Notes under the pieces: model-generated | What the model was told of the DNA's origin: nothing | Databases searched by the model: none | What the model saw: the letters and a program-made list of their open reading frames with translations, nothing else | Position numbers and translations under genes: made by a program | Source: Bog-756 sp963812885 | GTDB lineage: Bacteria; Actinomycetota; Acidimicrobiia; Acidimicrobiales; RAAP-2 | NCBI GenBank assembly: GCA_963812885.1 | Contig: CAWEWZ010000008.1 | Coordinates: 451,212 to 515,211, forward strand | Direction of reading: 5' to 3' | DNA: 64,000 bases | Shown here: piece by piece, positions 54,619 through 63,939 of the stretch | Layout of the letters: each line of letters begins with the position of its first letter | Numbering within the stretch: position 1 is the stretch's first letter

Positions 54619-55860
54619 TCATCGATCGTCCCCCCTTTCTATCGCCGCGGCAAATGCCTCGAGCGTAGGAGCGATCGTAGCGGTCGGACCGACCACACCG
54701 GCCAGGGCCTCCACCGTCTTCAAGCCGTGCCCGGTCACCATGGCGACCACCCGCTCATCCGAGCGGATCACCCCCTGACCGGCCAGCTTGGCCAACGTGG
54801 CGATGGTCACCCCACCCGCCGTCTCGGCGAAGATGCCCTCGGTCCGGGCCAGAAGGCGGATGCCCTCGATGACCTCGTCGTCGGTGACCGACGCGCAGGA
54901 GCCGCCGGACCGGCGGATGGTGTCGAGGGCGTACCAGCCGTCGGCCGGATTGCCGATGGCCAGGGACTTGGCGATGGTGTCCGGCTTGACCGGTCGGATG
55001 GCGTCCGTCCCTTCCGCGAAGGCGGTGGCCACCGGCGAGCAACCGGCGGCCTGGGCCCCGGAGATCCGCACCGACGGCTGTTCGTCGAGGATCCCGATCT
55101 TCCACAACTCGTCGAAGCCCTTGGCCACCTTGGTCAGCTGACTACCCGACCCGATGGGCACGACGACATGGTCCGGCGCCTGCCACCCCAGCTGCTCGGC
55201 CACCTCGAAGGCCAACGTCTTGGAGCCTTCGGCGTAGTAGGTGCGGACGTTCACATTGACGAAGGCCCACGTGGGCTGCTCGCTGGTCAACTCGGCACAG
55301 AGCCGGTTGACGTCGTCATAGCTGCCTTCGACGGAAATCACCTTGCCGCCGTAGACCGAGGTCATGGTCACCTTGGCCGTCTCGAGGTCGTGCGGGATGA
55401 GGACGACCGACTCCATGCCCGCCCGGGCCGCATGAGCGGCCACCGAGTTGGCCAGGTTCCCGGTCGACGCGCAGGCGGCGATCTTGAATCCCAACTGGCG
55501 GGCCTTGGTCAGCGCCACCGACACCACCCGGTCCTTGAACGAGCCGGTCGGGTTGGCCGTGTCGTCCTTGATCCAGAGCTCCCCCAGGCCCAGCTCGGCG
55601 GCCAGCCGGTCGGCCCGGACCAACGGGGTGAAACCCGCGCCCAGGTCGACCGGTGCCGCGTCGGACACCGGGAGCAGGTCGGCGTACCGCCAGATCGACC
55701 GCGGTCCGGAGGCGATGCGCTCCCTGGTCATGGTGGCCGCCACCCGCTCGTAGTCGTAGGACACCTCGAGGGGTCCGAAACAGAAGTCACACACGTGCAA
55801 CGCCTCGGCAGGGTAGGCGCGTCCACATTCACGGCAGCGAAGCCCGGATACAAAGTCCAC
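54619..55860 (-). CDS. thrC: Threonine synthase
   Basis: A complete 413-residue fold-type II PLP enzyme. It starts with a zinc-ribbon (LRCRECGRAYPAEALHVCDF), then the PLP lysine in DDTANPTGSFKDRVVSVALT, the phosphate loop in ACASTGNLANSVAAHAA and PIGSGSQLTKVAKGFDELWK. It converts O-phosphohomoserine to threonine. GTG 55860 has GAGGAG 7 bases upstream. The sulfur-carrier gene directly downstream raises the possibility of a second, thiocarboxylate-linked role. Confidence 0.85.
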   Translation of the reverse strand: MDFVSGLRCRECGRAYPAEALHVCDFCFGPLEVSYDYERVAATMTRERIASGPRSIWRYADLLPVSDAAPVDLGAGFTPLVRADRLAAELGLGELWIKDDTANPTGSFKDRVVSVALTKARQLGFKIAACASTGNLANSVAAHAARAGMESVVLIPHDLETAKVTMTSVYGGKVISVEGSYDDVNRLCAELTSEQPTWAFVNVNVRTYYAEGSKTLAFEVAEQLGWQAPDHVVVPIGSGSQLTKVAKGFDELWKIGILDEQPSVRISGAQAAGCSPVATAFAEGTDAIRPVKPDTIAKSLAIGNPADGWYALDTIRRSGGSCASVTDDEVIEGIRLLARTEGIFAETAGGVTIATLAKLAGQGVIRSDERVVAMVTGHGLKTVEALAGVVGPTATIAPTLEAFAAAIERGDDR

Positions 55861-56133
55861 GTCAATCTCCTCATCGCTCGGGCATTGGCACCTGGTGCGT
55901 ATCCCGCTCTGCCTGGGCAGTGCGGGATGTGCATGCTGGTTGCCGCGACGTCACTGGGCCCGGTCCCTCAGTCGCTCTGGATGATGGCCTCTATTTTGGT
56001 CGACGGAACACCCTGCCGTCAATGCGGGCCCCCGCCGCGCCTCCGGTCTCCGTTCCGGCTGGGTTCCCATGGCCATGCCTCCCGACCCCGGTCTGCGTCC
56101 CCACGATGGGTCAGGGTGAGCGATGATTGCGGC

Positions 56134-56940
56134 ATGCCCATGGAGTCCGCCCCCGGTCAGAACCGAGTCCGGTACTCACACTCCCAATTCGATCCCGTCG
56201 TGCTGGCCGATGCCAAAGGGGGCCGGAGCATCTCGGTGTGCATCCCGGCCCGCAACGAGGCGGCCACCGTCGGCCCGGTGGTCCATGCGATCACCTCGGC
56301 CCTGACCGGGCCCGCCGGGGGCGTGCCCCTGGTCGACGAGGTGCTGGTCGTCGACGACGGTTCCGTCGACCGGACCGCCGACGTGGCCCGAGACGCGGGA
56401 GCCAGAGTCATCGGCTCCGACGCCTCCCATGGAGGGAAGGGGCAGGCCATGCGGACCGCCCTCAAGGCCAGTGAAGGTGATCTCCTCGCCTTCGTCGACG
56501 CCGACGTGACCAACTTCGAATCCCACTTCGTGACCGGACTGCTCGGGCCCCTGCTCGGTGACGAGTCGGTCTCCCTGGTCAAGGGGTTCTATCGCCGCCC
56601 GCTCCAGGGAGCCCCCGACGGCGGTGGGCGTGTCACCGAGCTGATGGCCAAGCCGATCATCGACGTGCTCTTCCCGTTTCTGTCTCCGATCGAGCAGCCA
56701 CTGGCCGGTGAGACGGCCGCGCCCCGCTCGGTGCTGGAGAAGTGCGGTCTGGCCGACGGCTACGCCGTCGAGCTGGCCCTCCTGATCGACGTGGCCACCC
56801 TCCTCGGAGTGGGGACCATCGCCCAGGTGGACCTCGGGACCCGGGTGCACCGCAACCGACCCTTGTCCGAGCTCCGGCCCCAGGCCACCGACATCCTCCG
56901 CGCCGCCCTGGTCAGGGCCCCCCTGGTCACCCCCGACTGA
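56134..56940 (+). CDS. gpgS: Glucosyl-3-phosphoglycerate synthase (GT81)
   Basis: A 268-residue family-2-fold glycosyltransferase: SISVCIPARNEAATVGPVVH, VDEVLVVDDGSVDRTADVAR, DASHGGKGQAMRTALKASEG and the D-x-D site LLAFVDADVTNFESHFV; later VSLVKGFYRRP and EQPLAGETAAPRSVLEKCG fit GpgS. It makes glucosyl-3-phosphoglycerate from a nucleotide-glucose and 3-PGA, the first step to glucosylglycerate and methylglucose polysaccharide. ATG 56134 is used; GTG 56116 is a good alternative. Confidence 0.85.
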   Translation: MPMESAPGQNRVRYSHSQFDPVVLADAKGGRSISVCIPARNEAATVGPVVHAITSALTGPAGGVPLVDEVLVVDDGSVDRTADVARDAGARVIGSDASHGGKGQAMRTALKASEGDLLAFVDADVTNFESHFVTGLLGPLLGDESVSLVKGFYRRPLQGAPDGGGRVTELMAKPIIDVLFPFLSPIEQPLAGETAAPRSVLEKCGLADGYAVELALLIDVATLLGVGTIAQVDLGTRVHRNRPLSELRPQATDILRAALVRAPLVTPD

Positions 56941-56957
56941 CCACCCCGGCGAGCGGC

Positions 56958-58423
56958 CTACACCGGGGCGCACACCCGCTCGCGGTCGGACACCGGCCCG
57001 AGCGAGTCGGCGTCCTCGGGCACGGGCCGGCGGTCCGGGACCGGGGCGCCCACCGGTTCGACGGCGCCGAGCCCGGGCCCGGCGTCGACCGGGGATGGCC
57101 AGGGCGGTGACGGCGCCCACGGCCACGACCACGGCGCCGACATAGACCGCCGGGGTCATCCCGTTCACATAGTCCTGACCCGAGCGGTAGCCGCCATGGG
57201 CGCTGAACACCGCGCCCAGCACGGCGATCCCGAGCACCCCGCCCAACTCCCGGAAGGCGCTGTTGGCCCCGGAGGCCACACCCTCGAGCGACGTGGGCAC
57301 GACGCCGAGCACCAGCGAGGCGAGGGGGACGAAGAACAGGGTCATGCCGATGCCGCAGACCACGAAGGGGACGACCAGGTCGGCGTAGGAGATCGACGGC
57401 GATGGTGATGGTGGCCAGCCACGTCAGGCCCACCGTCTGGAAGACCAGACCGGTCACCACCAGAGGCTTGCCGCCCCAACGTTCCGCCAGCTGGCCGACC
57501 ACCGGCGCCAGCACCATCACCATCGCCGTCCACGGCAGCACCCGGATCCCGGCGGCCAGCGGTGACAGGCCCTGCACGGTCTGGAGGAACTGGGTCAGGA
57601 AGAAGATGGACCCGAACATCCCGAAGCTGAACAGCAGGGCGGTGACGTTCACGGTGGCGAAGCCCCGGTTGCGGAACAGGCGGATGTCCAGCATCGGATG
57701 GTCCGACCGCAGCTCCCAGGCGATGAAGCCGATGAGGGCCACCGCGCCGACGAAGAAGGAGGCCAGCACCGAGGTGCTCGTCCAGCCGTGCGCATTCCCC
57801 CGCACCAGGCCGAGGACGACACCGAACAACCCGGCGCTGACCAGACCGACGCCGACCAGGTCCAGCCGGGCCGGCCGGCCTCGCGACTCGGACAGCTTCC
57901 ACCAGGCCAACGGGATCAGGACGATGCCGACGGGCACGTTCAGCCAGAAGATGTACTGCCACGACCATCCGGTGGTGACCGCGCCGCCCACCAGCGGCCC
58001 GATGGCCACGGCGGCACCGCCGATCGCTCCCCAGAGCCCGAGGGCGGCATTGCGCCGCTCGGGAGTGACCGCGGCACTGAGCAGGGTCAGGGACAACGGC
58101 ATGATCATGGCTCCCCCGGCGCCCTGGAGGGCCCGGGCCGCGACCAGCACGCCGATGCTCGGAGCCAGGGCGGCGGCGGCCGACGCCGCGGTGAACAGGG
58201 CGATCCCCAGGACGAAGATCCGGCGACGGCCGAACCGCTCACCGACGGCGGCGGCCGACAGGAGGAGGACGGCGAAGGTGAGGGTGTAGGCGTTGACCGT
58301 CCACTCGAGCCCGGACAGGCCGGCGTGGAGGTGGACCCGGATGACCGGCAGGGCCGTCGACACGACCAGGTTGTCGAGCCCGGACATGAACAGGGCCATA
58401 CCGGTGATCACGATGGCCCACAC
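56958..58423 (-). CDS. MFS multidrug exporter, DHA2/EmrB type, two frameshifts
   Basis: About 488 residues with 14 predicted helices: VITGMALFMSGLDNLVVSTA, LTFAVLLLSAAAVGERFGRR, GAGGAMIMPLSLTLLSAAVT and NVPVGIVLIPLAWWKLSESR. Near 57395 the frame changes to MVCGIGMTLFFVPLASLVLG and GANSAFRELGGVLGIAVLGA; near 57090 to the charged end PEDADSLGPVSDRERVCAPV. GTG 58423 is the start in this frame, but the N-terminus may lie further up after another indel. It is regulated by the TetR gene just upstream. Confidence 0.8.
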
Positions 58424-58695
58424 GGCACGGGACCGGGCGCCGGGAAGGGTCGGCTGGCGCCGTCACCGGCGGGCCCATCGGCGGCCGCCCCGGAGGCGGC
58501 GGAGGGGGCGGCCGTGGTGGTGGTGGTGGTGTCGGTGGTGTCGGCCTGGGCCGCGCTCGGCCGGCGGGCGGCGGTGCCCGCCGATCCGGGCCCGCCACCG
58601 ATGGACCAGGCCCCCGGGCCGGACTGTGCGCCACCCGGTTAGTTGTGAGCGATCACTATCTACACGGGGCAAAAAGAGGGGGACGGTGGGCTGGT
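58424..58695. other. Low-complexity spacer with GGT microsatellite
   Basis: Between the exporter and its TetR gene. It has a pure (GTG/GGT) run at 58514-58530 followed by GTCGGTGGTGTCGG. Read from the minus strand it would encode Thr-, Pro- or His-runs depending on frame. A Thr-rich cytoplasmic extension of the exporter is possible, but I cannot support it. Confidence 0.4.
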
Positions 58696-59322
58696 TCATG
58701 CGGGGACCTCCGCGTTCGCGGCCTGGTCGGCACGGTGCTGTGCCTTCAGGGCCTGGGTGGCATCTTTGATGGCTTGGGCCTTCTCGGGCATCTGGCAGAG
58801 ATTCTGGGCCCAGTGCTCGGGGACGGACAGAAGATCGATGGCGGCCATGACGTTGATCAACATGCCCATGGCGAAGAACTCACGCAGCTCGTCGTCCGAC
58901 AGGCCGGTGCGCTCGTAGACGACCTCGGCCAGCACCTCGAAGGTGCGGCGACAGCTGCGGGCGATGTCCGGGTCACTCGGGGCGGCGGCGAAGCCGTGCA
59001 GCTGGACCTGGAGCAACTCGGGGTCCTGCATCAGCTCGACGTAGGCGGCGCCCATGGCGGCCAGGGCCTCCTCGCCCTCGAGGCCCTCGCTGACCGAGGT
59101 CAGCTCGCGGATGATCCGGTCGCCGACCAGGTCATAGGTGGCCACGAAGAGGTCCTTCTTGGTCCCGAACAGGCGGAACAGATAGGGCTGGGAGATCCCG
59201 GCCCGCCTGGCGATGGCCTCGGTGGAGGTCCCGGCGTAGCCGGCCAGGGCGAATTCGGAGATGGCCGCGGCCAGCACGGCGGTGCGCCGCTCGTCGGCGG
59301 TCTGTCGGCTCGGAACCATCAT
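58696..59322 (-). CDS. TetR-family regulator of the MFS exporter
   Basis: A 208-residue TetR protein: TAVLAAAISEFALAGYAGTS, IARRAGISQPYLFRLFGTKK and an effector domain with FAMGMLINVMAAIDLLSVPE. The start is ATG 59322 (or 59319), which is where the promoter predicts the transcript to begin. The MFS exporter follows on the same strand, so this is a classic repressor-exporter unit that is also autoregulated. Confidence 0.85.
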   Translation of the reverse strand: MMVPSRQTADERRTAVLAAAISEFALAGYAGTSTEAIARRAGISQPYLFRLFGTKKDLFVATYDLVGDRIIRELTSVSEGLEGEEALAAMGAAYVELMQDPELLQVQLHGFAAAPSDPDIARSCRRTFEVLAEVVYERTGLSDDELREFFAMGMLINVMAAIDLLSVPEHWAQNLCQMPEKAQAIKDATQALKAQHRADQAANAEVPA

Positions 59323-59358
59323 GCGTCTATTGTGAGTGCTCACTCACTAACTTGTCAA
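59323..59358 (-). promoter_or_regulatory. Leaderless promoter and operator of the TetR/MFS unit
   Basis: Minus strand: -35 TTGACA (59358-59353), 18-bp spacer, -10 CACAAT, then 6 bases to the ATG at 59322 with no ribosome site. A perfect inverted repeat GTGAGTG-CT-CACTCAC (59332-59347) fills the spacer and -10. Confidence 0.7.
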
Positions 59359-59408
59359 GTGGAAATCCCGTCCGCTCGCCCACCGCGGCCAACGGGTAGC
59401 GTCGATCC

Positions 59409-60837
59409 ATGAGCACCGACCGGTCCCCGAAGGACGGCGAAGGGCTCCTGGCCGACACCGTGCTGGTCTCCAACCGGGGCCCGCTCGCCTTCCGGCTCGA
59501 GGACGGCCATCCGGTGGCGGCCAACTCGGGAGGGGGCCTGGCCGGGTCGATCCGTCCCATCGTGGCCGGCACCGGCGCCACCTGGGTGGCCTGTGCCCTC
59601 GGGGAGGCCGATCGGGCCGCGGCCGCGGCCGGGATGATGCAGGACGACGGCTGCGGGGTCGAGCTCGTGGATCCGGACCCGGACATGTACCGGATGGCCT
59701 ACAACGTGATCTCGAACGCGACCCTTTGGTTCTGTCATCATCACCTGTTCGACTCCGCCCGCCGGCCCCGGGGGGACCATCGGTGGATGGAGGCCTGGGA
59801 GGCCTACCGCGGATTCAACGATCTCTTCGCCCAGACGGTGGCCAAGGTCGCCCCGGAGGGCGGACGGGTCCTCGTCCAGGACTACCACCTGGCCCTGATG
59901 GGCTCGACGCTGGCCCGGCTCCGGCCCGACCTGCGCACCGCCCACTTCAGCCACACGCCCTTCGCCGACCCATCGGTACTGCGCATGCTGCCGACGGCGG
60001 TCGGGACCGAGCTGCTCACCGCCATGGCCGGATTCGGCGCCTGCGGCTTCCACACCGAGCGGTGGGCCACCGCCTACCGGCAGGGAGCTCGCGCTCCTCC
60101 TTCCCGACGAGGGTCGCTCGGCACAAGCCGGGCCGACCTTCGTCTCACCCCTCTCCACCGACCCGGATCGCCTGCGCGCCTCGGCGGCCGAGCCCGCGGT
60201 GGCGGTTGCCCTGTCCCGCATCGAGGAGCAGATCGGTGGGGACGACCGCCAGGTCATCGTGCGGGTCGACCGGATGGAGCTGTCGAAGAACCTGCTGCGG
60301 GGTTTCTGGGCCTTCGAAGAGCTGCTGGAACGCCAGCCGCAGCGTAGGGAACGGGTGGTCTTCGTCGCCCTGGCCTATCCCACCCGTCAGGGCCTGCCCG
60401 AGTATCTCGCCTACCAGAACGAGGTGGAGTCGACGGTGGCCCGCATCAACCAGCGGTGGGGGACGCCCGGATGGACACCCATCGTGCTCGGGGTGGAGGA
60501 CGACTACCAGCGCTCGCTGGCCGCCCTGTCCCGGTACGACGTCCTGTTGGTCAACCCGGTCCGGGACGGATTGAACCTGGTGGCCAAAGAGGGACCCTTG
60601 ATCAACACCCGCCACGGGGTGCTGGCCCTGTCTCGCGAAGCAGGCGCCTACGACGAACTGGGTCCGGCCGCACTGGAGATCAATCCCTTCGACGTGTCGG
60701 GTACCGCTGCGGTGCTGGCCGAGGCGCTCGACATGGACGAGGGTCAACGGGCGACCCGGTCGGGCGAGCTCCGCAAACTGATCGCAAGTCGTCGTCCTGT
60801 CGACTGGCTCAACGACCAACTCGACGCCGCCCGGTGA
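59409..60837 (+). CDS. otsA: Trehalose-6-phosphate synthase, one frameshift
   Basis: About 475 residues, GT20 family. N-terminus: DTVLVSNRGPLAFRLEDGHP and ANSGGGLAGSIRPIVAGTGA; sugar/phosphate site RVLVQDYHLALMGSTLARLR and HFSHTPFADPSVLRMLPTA. Near 60085 the frame changes to ELALLLPDEGRSAQA. The C-terminal half has VIVRVDRMELSKNLLRGFWA and VNPVRDGLNLVAKEGPLINT. It joins a nucleotide-glucose to glucose-6-phosphate. It is convergent with the OtsB gene (16 bp gap), so the pathway is split over two strands. Confidence 0.85.
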
Positions 60838-60853
60838 CCCCGGGCGAGGACCG

Positions 60854-61724
60854 TCACCCGTCAGCCAACCAACCCAGGAGGTCCAGTGCCTGGCGCGGGC
60901 CGGACAGCGTGAGGTCGGCCGCCGCCGCCACCTCGGGAGCACTCTCGTCATCGACCACGGCCACCGAGACCGTCGCCATCCCCGCCGTGCTCAGTTCGGC
61001 CAGGGCGGCGAAGGCGGGCAGGTCGCCGAGGTCGTCGCCCAGGTAACAGGCCGCCGAACAGCCCCGGACCAGGCGTCGGATCACCGATCCCTTGTCGACG
61101 TCGATGGCCGGGCGCAGCTCGATCGACATCCGGCCCGGGGTGGGCCCGGAGCCCGGTCCGCCCCGATTCGGAGGCGACGGCCTCGGTGACCCAGGGTTCG
61201 GCTTCCGGCGCCTGACGCCAGTGGACGGTGACGGCCAGACCCTTGGCCTCGACCTCGACACCCACCGGGGCGGCCGAGACCAGCCGGGCCAGTGATTCGC
61301 CGACCGTCGACCGCCACCGCTCCGCCTCCGGCTCCCGGACGATGGCGCCGACCTCGTCCGACCACTCGAGGCCGTAGAGGCCGACGAGCCGCAGACCGGC
61401 GGGGATCCCGCCCGGGCCGGCGACGTCATCGGATGGTCCATGACCGGCCGGGGTCAGTCGGTCGATCAGGAAGGAAACGGGCCGACCCGACACCACGGCC
61501 ACCACGCCGAACCGCCGGGCCAACCGGGCCAACAGATCGTCTACCCCTCCGAGAGGGCGCGCCTGGCCGGGCTCGGCCACGATCGGGGACAGCGTCCCGT
61601 CGAAGTCCGACACGATGGCCGAACCCGAGGGATTGGACAGAAGCGGCGCAAAGGCGCGACGAATCTCCGGTGACAGAACGTGAGCACCGCCGGGGCCCGG
61701 CTCGTCCCCTGGCTCGCCGATCAA
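60854..61724 (-). CDS. otsB: Trehalose-6-phosphate phosphatase, one frameshift
   Basis: About 289 residues, HAD fold. Motif I: SAIVSDFDGTLSPIVAEPGQ (DxDGT); motif II VVAVVSGRPVSFLIDRL; a T6PP-type cap with VGLYGLEWSDEVGAIV. Near 61150 the frame changes to MSIELRPAIDVDKGSVIRRL and motif IV AACYLGDDLGDLPAFAAL. The TTG at 61724 overlaps the stop of the LytR_C gene (TTGA), so it is probably translated by coupling. It dephosphorylates the OtsA product to trehalose. Confidence 0.85.
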
Positions 61725-62284
61725 GCGGTGGACGACGTGGTGGTGGCCTTGTCGGCGAGGTCGGGGCCCACCACCACCGCCACCTCGGCCGCCCCGATCG
61801 AGCTGATCGGGGCCGCGGTCGTGTAGGGGCCCACCGATGTGGCCGGAAGCTGAAGCGAGGAGGCGATGGTATCGGCTTGGGGTTTGAACCCGACCAGGTA
61901 GTAGACGTGCGACGTCGTCACCTGGGCCGAGGCGTCGGCCGGGGGCAGGAGTGCCCAGCCCGCCGGTTTCAGTTGGGCGCTGACCGCAGCCGCCGCGCCG
62001 GTGACCCCCGAGGCATTGGCCACCAGAACAGGAACCTTGCTCGGAGCGATGGTGGTCGTCGTGGTGGTCGGATGAGCGGGTTTCGTCGTCGTGGTCACCG
62101 TCGAACCCGCGGTCGGCCCCGAGGCCGCTTTGGTCGGCGAGGGATGGAGCTTGCTCAGGGCGAGGGCGGTGACCGGCCACGAAGACGACCAGGACGATGA
62201 GCGCGCGCGAACGACCGGGATCCCACCGTTGCTCCCGCCCGGGCCCCCTGATGGTCGCGAATCATTCTCAGAAGGGTTGGCCAC
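61721..62284 (-). CDS. LytR_C-domain membrane-anchored protein
   Basis: About 187 residues. The GTG at 62284 starts VANPSENDSRPSGGPGGSNG; a membrane helix reads ALIVLVVFVAG only if the frame shifts by one at about 62210 and back at about 62170, so two compensating indels sit here. Then a Thr-rich linker (STVTTTTKPAHPTTTTTTIA) and the LytR_C domain (VPVLVANASGVTGAAAAVSA, TTSHVYYLVGFKPQADTIAS). The domain is found in LytR-CpsA-Psr wall proteins and alone; here it stands alone, facing outside. Confidence 0.7.
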   Translation of the reverse strand: MANPSENDSRPSGGPGGSNGGIPVVRARSSSWSSSWPVTALALSKLHPSPTKAASGPTAGSTVTTTTKPAHPTTTTTTIAPSKVPVLVANASGVTGAAAAVSAQLKPAGWALLPPADASAQVTTSHVYYLVGFKPQADTIASSLQLPATSVGPYTTAAPISSIGAAEVAVVVGPDLADKATTTSSTA

Positions 62285-62433
62285 TGCACGCCAGCCTGCC
62301 AACCGGGGGCAGCAGAAGCAAGCGTTTCCGCATCGGGGCCCGCACGCACGTCGGTGGGCACCGGGTAGAACGCTCCTGTTCCCGTGGAAACGGCCGTAGA
62401 ATGGCAGCGGCACCGGGCAGATCCCGGCACCCG

Positions 62434-62506
62434 GCCGGTGTGGCGCAGTTGGTAGCGCAGACGACTTGTAATCGTCAGGTCGTGGGTTCGATTCCCACCG
62501 CCGGCT
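62434..62506 (+). tRNA. tRNA-Thr (anticodon TGT)
   Basis: A 73-nt cloverleaf: acceptor GCCGGTG/CGCCGGC (one G-U), D arm GCGC-AGTTGGTA-GCGC, anticodon stem GACGA/TCGTC with loop CTTGTAA (anticodon TGT, reading ACA), T arm GTGGG-TTCGATT-CCCAC, discriminator T. CCA is not encoded. Confidence 0.93.
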
Positions 62507-62514
62507 CGTTTGAC

Positions 62515-62536
62515 GGATCTTCGGATTCTGGCGGGG
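62515..62536 (+). repeat. Left terminal inverted repeat of the IS
   Basis: Begins GGATCTTCGGATTCTGG and ends GCGGGG at 62536; the right repeat reads GGATCTTCGGATTTCAG...GGGG on the other strand, 3 mismatches in 22. Confidence 0.9.
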
Positions 62537-62545
62537 TCCAGCACT

Positions 62546-63862
62546 TCATCGGACCACGATCGAGCCGAGGACCCGCCAGTTCGGCCTGCCGGCGTAGAGC
62601 AGGGCTCGGATCCGGTAGTTGTCGAAGTTGCGGAAGCCGAAGCCGATCCGCTTGATGCGCTTGATCAGATTGTTGAGCGACTCGGTGGGTCCGTTGGACA
62701 CCTTGGCCAGGTGGTAGTTGCAGATCTTGTCGAACCAGGCCCGGATCGTCCGCCCGAGCTTTCGGACCTCGGGGGGCATGGCCCGTTTGAGACAGTGGGT
62801 CGTCAGCTCTTCGAGTATCCGACGGGCTTCGTCGGGGTCCCTCGTCCGATAGAAGTCACGGAGCCGTTCTTTGATCCGATAGGCCACAGCCACCTCGGCG
62901 TTCGGGTCGCCCAGTTCGAGCAGTGAGGCCAGTCGGGCGCTGGCCTCGGCGTCGAGTTTCTCCTCGCCCATGAGAAGGACCCGACGGGCCCGATAGAGGG
63001 GATCGTCTCTGCGACCCCGATGTCCAAGCTGTTCGGTCTGGACCCGGCGGCGCACGGCATCGAGGCAGCGATTGGCCAGTGCGATGAGGTGGAAGGAGTC
63101 GACCACCTGGTTGGCCTTGGGCAACATGACCGAATAGACGGCGGCGTAGGTGGCCGACATGTCGAGGGCGCCGAAGCGGATCCGCTCCTTCCAGGCCACA
63201 GGCTGGCGGTCGATCCACCCTGCCACGTCGGTGTAATTGCGGGTCGGGAGGATGTCGATGATCTGGTGGTTCTCCACGTCGGCCACGGTCGTAGCGAAGC
63301 TGGTCTGGCGGTACTCACCGGTCTTGACGAAGGAGGTCTCGTCCAGCCCGATGGCGCTGGTCTTGTTCAGCCGCTTGCGGTCGGCGGCCAGGAGGGCGGC
63401 GCCATAGGTGGTCACCGCGTCATTGACCGTGTGCCAGTCACAGGCGAGCTCGGCGGCCACTTCAGAGACCGTCCGACCGCCGCCGACCTGGACCGTCGCC
63501 CACTTGGCCGCCCTGGTGGTGAGCAGACAGTTCTTGGCCGCGATTCGATGGTCCTCGAGCACCCAGGTCTTCTTGGCGCACGTCGGATCTACGCACCGCA
63601 TGCGGTGCTTCTTCCAGGCCAGCGACATCGGTGTTCCGTAGACGGGGAGGTCCACGTAGTGCACCACCGGACGTTCTTTGACCTGGGCCGCCCCTTTGCA
63701 GATCGGGCAGCGCACCACGCCCGGTCGCTGCTCGACCATCAGTCCGACGTGGGGACCCCGGCGCTCATAACGCAGGACGTGCACGTCCTTCAGACCCACC
63801 AGTGCCTGGAGGATCTCAGTAGGGTGGACGAGGACGAAGGTGCTTCTTGCTTTTTGGCTCAC
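62546..63862 (-). CDS. tnp: ISL3-family transposase (DDE)
   Basis: A complete 438-residue transposase from GTG 63862. N-terminal zinc-binding part: VVRCPICKGAAQVKERPVVH and RMRCVDPTCAKKTWVLED; HTH region GGGRTVSEVAAELACDWHTV; DDE catalytic part with NKTSAIGLDETSFVKTGEYR (D), FGALDMSATYAAVYSVML (D), VVDSFHLIALANRCLDAV and SNGPTESLNNLIKRIKRIGF (E). The gene, inverted repeats and target duplication are all intact, so the element may still be active. Confidence 0.92.
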   Translation of the reverse strand: MSQKARSTFVLVHPTEILQALVGLKDVHVLRYERRGPHVGLMVEQRPGVVRCPICKGAAQVKERPVVHYVDLPVYGTPMSLAWKKHRMRCVDPTCAKKTWVLEDHRIAAKNCLLTTRAAKWATVQVGGGRTVSEVAAELACDWHTVNDAVTTYGAALLAADRKRLNKTSAIGLDETSFVKTGEYRQTSFATTVADVENHQIIDILPTRNYTDVAGWIDRQPVAWKERIRFGALDMSATYAAVYSVMLPKANQVVDSFHLIALANRCLDAVRRRVQTEQLGHRGRRDDPLYRARRVLLMGEEKLDAEASARLASLLELGDPNAEVAVAYRIKERLRDFYRTRDPDEARRILEELTTHCLKRAMPPEVRKLGRTIRAWFDKICNYHLAKVSNGPTESLNNLIKRIKRIGFGFRNFDNYRIRALLYAGRPNWRVLGSIVVR

Positions 63863-63917
63863 ACCTCAAGCTTGAAGCGCCTTCGCCTAATTCTGGGTGA
63901 TCTCCGGCACAGCGGCT

Positions 63918-63939
63918 CCCCGCTGAAATCCGAAGATCC
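63918..63939 (-). repeat. Right terminal inverted repeat of the IS
   Basis: Inverted copy of the left end (19 of 22 matches), followed at once by the CGTTTGAC duplication. Confidence 0.9.

Noticed and set aside
55861..56115. Riboswitch upstream of thrC or gpgS
   Set aside because: I looked for long paired structures and found only a short GCACC-T-GGTGC palindrome at 55888-55898; nothing like a known riboswitch.
58463..58699. His-rich small protein in the exporter-TetR gap
   Set aside because: The His run comes from a GGT microsatellite read in one of three open frames; there is no ribosome site or domain.
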